From an uncultured Candidatus Saccharibacteria bacterium (GTDB lineage Bacteria > Patescibacteriota > Saccharimonadia > Saccharimonadales > Saccharimonadaceae), in contig CAKVAO010000008.1 in NCBI GenBank assembly GCA_934725355.1, positions 1 through 30,839 of the forward strand: a stretch of DNA of 30,839 bases, written 5' to 3'. Below the pieces are notes generated by a model. It made no database searches. It saw only the letters and a program-made list of their open reading frames with translations, and was not told the origin of the DNA. This document shows, in pieces, positions 25,698 through 30,839 of this stretch. Position 1 is the stretch's first letter, and the number at the start of each line of letters is the position of its first letter. Position numbers and translations under genes: made by a program.

Positions 25698-27667
25698 TGA
25701 AAATAAATCCAGAGAAAGCATTGTCGTCTAATAGTAGGGAAGCTCAAGAATATCTAAATAACGTTATTGATAGTTTTGAGAATGAACAGGGTAAGGAAGG
25801 GCGTCGCTATAAATCTCGACAAGTTGGCCGCGAAGCTATCAACCTTGTAAATTCAGATTCGAATGCTCAGAGTTTACCGTTCGATGAAAAAGTTAAATTC
25901 TATGAAAACTCAAAGGCTACTCAAGCCAATGAAACGAATGGCTATAGTATAAAGACACCGTCGGGAGTGGTGGTTAATTATAACGCCGATGGCTCAATGA
26001 GACTGTCGAACGGCAAAGCAGTAACTCAGGATGATTTTAACGAGTTCAAAAGGCGTTTTAATGAAGAACACGGCCAAGCACCTAAGACTGAGCGCAATCA
26101 AGAACCCAAAATAAACAAGCCTAACCCTATCCCTAACTCTAGTCGTAACCATAACACTAGCCACAGCACTAATCAAAGACCTAATCTATTCGACAGTGAT
26201 TTAGTGGCTCAACAACAACGGGAATATGTTGGCAAAAAAAGACTAGCAGATCTAGTTAAAAACACATCTGACGACACTAAAACAGACAAATCACATCAAT
26301 CAGACAAAGTGCATAGCGCCTCAAAGAGTTCCATTGATACCGCTAAAGCCACAAACTCAAACTCAGCAAACGCACTAAAGCTAGAAGTGCCAATATTTAA
26401 GCCTGTCGAAGGCGGTTTATCAGACGAAGACCGTAAATTCATCCTAGGGCAGCAAGCCAAAAAGAAAGAAAGCAAAACTGCTGAGAGCGAAAAAGAGACA
26501 TCGGCTGAAAAGGCTGAAAGGGAAAAGGCTGAAAAGCACGAGATAGCTCATGGATTCCGGGCATTTCTTCGTGAAAACGCGGATAAGTTCGCTAAGTTTC
26601 TAAATAAACGCCGTTCACAGGAAGCCGATAATCACGAATCGACCAAAAAGTCGAAAAAGTCGAAAGAGTCTGGGGCTAACGATAACTCGACGCACGAGCG
26701 ACGACCGAAGAGTGCCGCTTGGCTAAATAAGGGTGTAAAGATCACCGACCCTAAGTTGGCGGTTGAATACAGCGACTTGCGCCGTCAAGGTGACCCTAAG
26801 GCGCTTGATGAATTTGCACAAAAGCTCATGCGAAATGTTGGCTATGCAGTAGGAGAAGGCTTTACGATTGGCAATGAGCCACCGAAACAGAAGACTGCAG
26901 CTGAGCGAGCGGGCGAATTGCGAAAGAGTGTAGAAGCCGATGCTAACGCAGAGCAGGCGAAGAAGAGTCTTGCTGAAATGGTTGAACGTGTCAAGAATCA
27001 TGTTAACGAACAAGCTAAGCAAATAGCTGAGAAAATGACTGAGAAGTTTCGTCAGCAGATTGCCGAGCTTAAAGCGAAAAACGATAAGTTAATTGAGAGC
27101 GACAAGGCTAAACGGGCAGAAATAGATAGGCAGAAGCAGCTGATTGCCGAGCTTAAAGCAGAAAACGATAAGTTACGCGCGAGCAACAAGGCTAAGCAGG
27201 CGGAAATAGATGGTCAGAAACAGCAGGATGCTGACCTGAAGAATCGAATGGAAACACTTAAAATGGCGGGTCTGTCAAACGAGCTAAGTAACTATGCTAA
27301 CAAATGGCGTTGGAATAAGGGCAATGAACAACAGCATGACGTCTCTGATGATCAGATGTACGAAGAATTTGGTGCGGCGACTGAGCTATTTGACCTACCG
27401 CATGATAAGGCGATTGGTCTTAACGAGCAGGGTAAGGCAGCTCTGAGGGAATATGCTGACTACATTAAGCTAAAAGATGCGGAAAGCTTTAGTGAACATG
27501 ACATTGATAAGTTTATTAAAGTCTATAATAATTACCGAGGTTTCTTACGTGCCGCAGATAAAACTCTGAAGGCTATGACGGGAACACATGACGGCAATCA
27601 CAGCAATAAACCGCAAATGAGCTTAACGGAATTCCTTGAACACAATTCGTACATCTTGACTGCTTAG
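25694..27667 (+). CDS. Large coiled-coil protein, C-terminus related to 21669
   Basis: 657 residues; no recognised catalytic domain. The highly charged, low-complexity middle (about 120-330, Ser/Lys/Glu/Asn-rich) is probably disordered. Residues ~400-530 form a long coiled coil containing two tandem 28-residue repeats (IAELKAKNDKL.../IAELKAENDKL...). The final ~110 residues (ANKWRWNKGNE, GAATELFDLPHDKAIGLNEQG, DIDKFIKVYNNY) match the C-terminal domain of the 1208-residue protein. No signal peptide or membrane helix, so it is probably cytoplasmic or peripheral. It overlaps the preceding small gene by 4 bp and is probably translationally coupled. Two adjacent ATGs (25694, 25697) are possible starts. 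Confidence 0.78.
   Translation: MMKINPEKALSSNSREAQEYLNNVIDSFENEQGKEGRRYKSRQVGREAINLVNSDSNAQSLPFDEKVKFYENSKATQANETNGYSIKTPSGVVVNYNADGSMRLSNGKAVTQDDFNEFKRRFNEEHGQAPKTERNQEPKINKPNPIPNSSRNHNTSHSTNQRPNLFDSDLVAQQQREYVGKKRLADLVKNTSDDTKTDKSHQSDKVHSASKSSIDTAKATNSNSANALKLEVPIFKPVEGGLSDEDRKFILGQQAKKKESKTAESEKETSAEKAEREKAEKHEIAHGFRAFLRENADKFAKFLNKRRSQEADNHESTKKSKKSKESGANDNSTHERRPKSAAWLNKGVKITDPKLAVEYSDLRRQGDPKALDEFAQKLMRNVGYAVGEGFTIGNEPPKQKTAAERAGELRKSVEADANAEQAKKSLAEMVERVKNHVNEQAKQIAEKMTEKFRQQIAELKAKNDKLIESDKAKRAEIDRQKQLIAELKAENDKLRASNKAKQAEIDGQKQQDADLKNRMETLKMAGLSNELSNYANKWRWNKGNEQQHDVSDDQMYEEFGAATELFDLPHDKAIGLNEQGKAALREYADYIKLKDAESFSEHDIDKFIKVYNNYRGFLRAADKTLKAMTGTHDGNHSNKPQMSLTEFLEHNSYILTA
27059..27226 (+). 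repeat. Two tandem 84-bp units in the coiled-coil gene
   Basis: Units 27059-27142 and 27143-27226 both begin ATTGCCGAGCTTAAAGC and encode 28 residues, a multiple of seven that preserves the heptad register. Confidence 0.8.
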
Positions 27668-27680
27668 TTTAATCTTAACC

Positions 27681-27708
27681 TTGCGATTTTTATCATATCT
27701 GGTATGAT
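27681..27708 (+). promoter_or_regulatory. rpsA promoter
   Basis: TTGCGA, 16 nt, TATGAT. TATCATA and GTATGATA form an inverted repeat overlapping the -10, a possible operator or coincidental hairpin. The leader to the ATG is about 88 nt. Confidence 0.55.
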
Positions 27709-27802
27709 AGTAATTGGTATTTGTAGCCTTAGTCCTACAATGAATATCAGTTAAGAAAGAGATGACTTGTGGCTAAGCGGTCGTCTAAAAAGGAATATAT
27801 TA

Positions 27803-28846
27803 ATGGCAAAAGCCTTAACAATGGCTGACCTGCTAGCTGGCAGTGATGCAAACGTAATCGAAGCAGGTTCGACTGTTAATGGTAAAATTCTGTCAGTCAA
27901 GAAGAATGAGATCTTGGTTGACCTAGGTATGTATGGCGTCGGTATGGTACCGCGTCGCGAAATTGGTTTCGGCAAGAAGCACGAGGCTGGCGAAGAGGTT
28001 GTGGCATCGGTCGTTGAACCTGAATTGCCAAACGGCAATGTCCTATTGTCACTACGTAAAGCTGCAAAGGAACGCGGCTGGGACGAAGTCGCCAAAGTCG
28101 TCGACGAAGGTAAGACAATTACAGTTACCCCATTTGACGCTAACCGTGGTGGCTTACTGATTGAATTTGAAGGTGTACGTGGCTTTATGCCAGTATCACA
28201 GCTATCAACCGAGCATTATCCACGCACTAGTGACAAGGATGAGATTCTACGCCGTCTGCGTTCACTGGTAAACAAGGAAATTGTGGCGCAGATTATCGAC
28301 GCTGATCAGAAGAGCAACAAGCTAATCTTCAGTGAGAAAGAAGCTATTAAGGATGGTCTATCTGATCGCCTAACTAGCCTAAAGGTTGGCGATGTAGTTG
28401 AAGGTACTGTGACTGGTATTGTTGATTTTGGTGCCTTTGTCAACGTTGACGGCATTGAAGGTCTAGTACACATCAGCGAAATTAGCTGGGAGCGTGTCAA
28501 CGAAGTCAAGGATGTCTTGAAGGTCGGTGACAAGGTTAAGGCTAAGATTATCAGCATTGATAAGGATCGTCTAAGCCTATCGATTAAGCAGACCACCCCT
28601 GATCCATGGCTAAAGGAAGCAGAGCAGTTCAAAGTTGGTCAAAAAGTTGAGGGTACGGTTACTCGCATTACCCCATTTGGTGCCTTTGTGCAAATTAGTC
28701 CAGCTGTTGAGGCTTTGGTGCACGTTAGTGAGCTTGGTCGCGATGCCGATCCTGAGAAGACCTTCAAACTAAACGAAAAGCGTGAATTCAAGGTCTTGGA
28801 AATTGATGCGGACAACCGCAAAATCCGCCTAGGTTTTGTAAAATGA
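27803..28846 (+). CDS. rpsA: 30S ribosomal protein S1
   Basis: 347 residues with four S1 (OB-fold) RNA-binding domains: about 16-80 (GSTVNGKILSVKKNEILVDLG), 100-165 (degenerate, RGGLLIEFEGVRGFMPVSQL), 185-255 (GDVVEGTVTGIVDFGAFVNV) and 270-345 (GQKVEGTVTRITPFGAFVQI). Four domains is fewer than the six of E. coli S1 but usual for Gram-positive and CPR forms. S1 binds mRNA on the 30S subunit and helps initiation. The start at 27803 was chosen for the AAAAGGAA site 9 nt upstream; an upstream in-frame extension to 27767 lacks one. infB follows 53 nt downstream. An S1 with several apparently leaderless genes in the same window is worth noting. Confidence 0.92.
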   Translation: MAKALTMADLLAGSDANVIEAGSTVNGKILSVKKNEILVDLGMYGVGMVPRREIGFGKKHEAGEEVVASVVEPELPNGNVLLSLRKAAKERGWDEVAKVVDEGKTITVTPFDANRGGLLIEFEGVRGFMPVSQLSTEHYPRTSDKDEILRRLRSLVNKEIVAQIIDADQKSNKLIFSEKEAIKDGLSDRLTSLKVGDVVEGTVTGIVDFGAFVNVDGIEGLVHISEISWERVNEVKDVLKVGDKVKAKIISIDKDRLSLSIKQTTPDPWLKEAEQFKVGQKVEGTVTRITPFGAFVQISPAVEALVHVSELGRDADPEKTFKLNEKREFKVLEIDADNRKIRLGFVK

Positions 28847-28899
28847 GTGCCAAATAAATAGTGGCGCGGTATCTGCTAAACGCGCCGGAAAGGAGCGTG

Positions 28900-30681
28900 A
28901 TGGCAGATAAAAAAGTATTACAATTACCAGAAATGATTACCGTGGGTGAACTGGCTGAAAAGCTAGACATCCCGGTGGTCAAGCTGGTGGGTGAGCTGTT
29001 CAAAAACGGTATTATGGCAACAGTAAACCAGCGTATCGATTTTGAAACAGCAGAAATTATTATTGAAGAGTTGAGTGTGAACGTAACAGTCGAAAAAAAA
29101 GACGTTGAGACGTTCGATACCGAAAAGCTCGTAATTCATTTATCTAAGAGCGCTAAGCCGCGAGCGCCGATTGTGGCTGTGATGGGTCATGTTGACCATG
29201 GTAAGACTACGCTACTAGATTACATCCTACACCAGCATCGTCAGGCGGCAGAGGCTGGTGGTATTACACAGCATATTTCAGCCTATCAAACAGTACATGA
29301 TGGCCGACCGATTACCTTTCTAGACACGCCAGGGCACGAAGCCTTTGCTGCACTTCGTCAACATGGTGCGACGTTAACAGATGTTGTCATCATTGTTGTA
29401 GCAGCTGATGATGGTGTGAAACCACAGACGGTTGAGGCTATTAAATTTGCTCGTACGGCAAATGCGAAAATCGTTGTAGCCATCAACAAGATGGATAAAG
29501 CAACTGCTAATCCTAACTTAGTACGAACGCAGTTGGCTAGCGAATATGGCTTGAACCCCGAGGAATGGGGCGGTGACACTATTATGCTGGAAGTATCTGC
29601 GCTTACTGGTGCTGGCGTAGACAAGCTGCTAGACAGTGTGCTGCTGGTTGCAGATATGGAAGAGCTAAAGGCTGATTACAATGTTCCTGCCGAGGGCTTG
29701 ATTATTGAATCTAATATGGAAAAGGGTCGTGGTGCCGTGGTTCGCTTACTGGTCGAGAACGGTACTCTAAATAAAGGCGATTTCATTGTGGCAGGTAGCG
29801 CTTGGGGTAAAGTGCGCACACTGGAAGACTGGCGAGGCAAGGCAATGAAGGCGGCTGGTCCGTCTACTCCGGCAACTGTGACTGGCTTCCGTGAAGTGCC
29901 ACCATTTGGCCAGCGTATCGAAGAAGTTAAAAACGAGCGCGAAGCAAAGGCTTTGGCGGCTAAGCATTATGACGAACAGATTCAGTCGACAGCTGATGCT
30001 AATATTACTAGCTCTGATATCTTGCGCATGATGAATCGAGAGACCGAACAGCAGGATGCCAACTTTGTTATTAAGGCTGATGTACAGGGGTCATTGACTT
30101 CTGTTGTTGACGCATTGAAACTACTAGAAACCGATGAAGTAGCAGTTAAAATTGTGGCGTCCGGTGTGGGTAATATCACTGAGGGTGATATTCGTGCGGC
30201 TGCAAGTGCAGGGGCGACTATCTTTGGCTTTAATGTTCAACTGCCTGGTCAAGTGCGTCAGCTAGCTAATCGCAACCATGTTGAAATTCGCATTTATAAG
30301 ATAATTTACGAGCTGATTGATGACGCTAAGGATATAATGAGCGAATTACTGCCTGATAAGGTGGTTGAAACGCCAGTCGGTGAGCTAGAGGTTAAGGGTA
30401 TCTTCCGTACTACCAAAGAGAATATTATTGCCGGTGGTTTGGTAACTAAGGGTAAGTTGGAACCAAGAACTTGCGTGCGTATTTGGCGTGGCAAGGGCAA
30501 GAAAGCTGAACAGATTGGTGACGCCGAGCTGACTAGTGTTCAGCGCGAAAAATCCGAGGCAAAGGAAGTGTTCGAAGGCGAGATGTGCGGTGTTGAATTA
30601 AAGATCAGCACTAAGTTAACATTAGAGCTAGGCGATCGTCTAGAAGTTTATCGCCGCGAACTACAGAAGCGCCATCTATAG
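28900..30681 (+). CDS. infB: Translation initiation factor IF-2
   Basis: 593 residues from the ATG at 28900, which has AAAGGAG 4 nt upstream; an in-frame GTG at 28861 is less likely. IF-2 is the GTPase that places fMet-tRNA on the ribosome. An IF2-N domain (ITVGELAEKLDIPVVKLVGEL) leads into the G domain: G1 GHVDHGKT, G2 region GGITQHISAY, G3 DTPGHEAF, G4 NKMD, G5 SAL. Domains II-IV end with the fMet-binding C2 domain (RVWR-like RIWRGKGKKAE, KEVFEGEMCGVEL). Much shorter than E. coli IF-2 (890) because the long N-terminal linker is missing. GGCGCG/CGCGCC upstream (28863-28886) could form a hairpin in the leader. Confidence 0.97.
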   Translation: MADKKVLQLPEMITVGELAEKLDIPVVKLVGELFKNGIMATVNQRIDFETAEIIIEELSVNVTVEKKDVETFDTEKLVIHLSKSAKPRAPIVAVMGHVDHGKTTLLDYILHQHRQAAEAGGITQHISAYQTVHDGRPITFLDTPGHEAFAALRQHGATLTDVVIIVVAADDGVKPQTVEAIKFARTANAKIVVAINKMDKATANPNLVRTQLASEYGLNPEEWGGDTIMLEVSALTGAGVDKLLDSVLLVADMEELKADYNVPAEGLIIESNMEKGRGAVVRLLVENGTLNKGDFIVAGSAWGKVRTLEDWRGKAMKAAGPSTPATVTGFREVPPFGQRIEEVKNEREAKALAAKHYDEQIQSTADANITSSDILRMMNRETEQQDANFVIKADVQGSLTSVVDALKLLETDEVAVKIVASGVGNITEGDIRAAASAGATIFGFNVQLPGQVRQLANRNHVEIRIYKIIYELIDDAKDIMSELLPDKVVETPVGELEVKGIFRTTKENIIAGGLVTKGKLEPRTCVRIWRGKGKKAEQIGDAELTSVQREKSEAKEVFEGEMCGVELKISTKLTLELGDRLEVYRRELQKRHL

Positions 30682-30710
30682 CGTCGCGATTTGACATAAA
30701 CGCAATATCA

Positions 30711-30739
30711 TTGACAAATAACACTATTAATGATAGTCT
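30711..30739 (+). promoter_or_regulatory. Promoter of the last (partial) gene
   Basis: TTGACA, 17 nt, TAGTCT (weak -10). A second TTGACA at 30691 has no matching -10. Confidence 0.45.
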
Positions 30740-30772
30740 AACAGTATATTTGTAGGTTAATAAGGAGATTCA

Positions 30773-30839
30773 ATGAGCGTAACATCTAAGATCAAGCAGG
30801 TTTGGCATTATGTGCCAAAGCGCGTCGCCGCTGTTACTG
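30773..30839 (+). CDS. Start of an unidentified protein, cut by the window end
   Basis: ATG with AAGGAG 7 nt upstream. The 22 visible residues, MSVTSKIKQVWHYVPKRVAA then VT, look like a basic N-terminus leading into a membrane segment or signal anchor. Family cannot be told from this fragment. Confidence 0.7.
   Translation, partial: MSVTSKIKQVWHYVPKRVAAVT

Noticed and set aside
28861..28899. Earlier GTG start for infB, and earlier start at 27767 for rpsA
   Set aside because: The later ATG codons have well-spaced ribosome sites and begin at the family's usual N-terminus.

Overview
The window comes from a Saccharibacteria (TM7, Patescibacteria/CPR) genome. The 16S gene contains the lineage-typical segments at 3003-3021 and 3605-3628 and a U at the position equivalent to E. 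coli 912. The protein genes fit as well: DUF212, DUF4186, many secreted beta-rich surface proteins, short intergenic gaps and several apparently leaderless genes.

Layout. 1-1780: the end of a secreted surface protein and a DUF212 membrane protein. 1830-2104: a tRNA-Met / tRNA-fMet transcription unit. 2305-8692: an rRNA locus split by internal terminators and promoters into three units: 16S; tRNA-Ala with tRNA-Ile; 23S with 5S. Pre-16S and pre-23S processing stems are visible. 8800-11326: a DUF4186 gene, then three paralogous small secreted proteins ending at a strong terminator. 11338-17241: an operon with a DUF916-like membrane-anchored protein, an Ig-like protein with an APNTG sortase-like tail, a large secreted lectin-fold protein, Avd and a reverse transcriptase. 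17320-17582: the template repeat with its own promoter on the opposite strand. 17626-21275: priA (-), a phosphoribosyltransferase-like gene, a KGG-repeat gene with a structured leader, and a HELGH/zinc-ribbon protein (-). 21345-27667: two tandem pairs of a small helical protein gene and a very large accessory protein gene. 27681-30839: rpsA, infB and the start of another gene.

The central system is a diversity-generating retroelement (DGR). The last 190 bp of the lectin-fold gene (VR, 15448-15637) match a 190-bp template (TR, 17509-17320, minus strand) without gaps. By hand alignment there are 23 differences: 22 lie at template adenines and the other is a T/C difference 8 nt from the end. The Avd and RT genes overlap by 4 bp. 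A 12-bp GC-rich hairpin sits 31 bp after the VR. Two features are less usual. The TR is inverted relative to RT and VR and has a TATAAT promoter. A run of nine G residues near the start of the target gene would switch it off if it gained or lost one G. Adenine mutagenesis at the C-terminus could thus combine with slipped-strand ON/OFF switching at the N-terminus of one surface protein. In an episymbiont this suggests a variable host-binding or antigenic surface, with the co-transcribed DUF916-like and APNTG proteins as possible anchors; that role is inferred.
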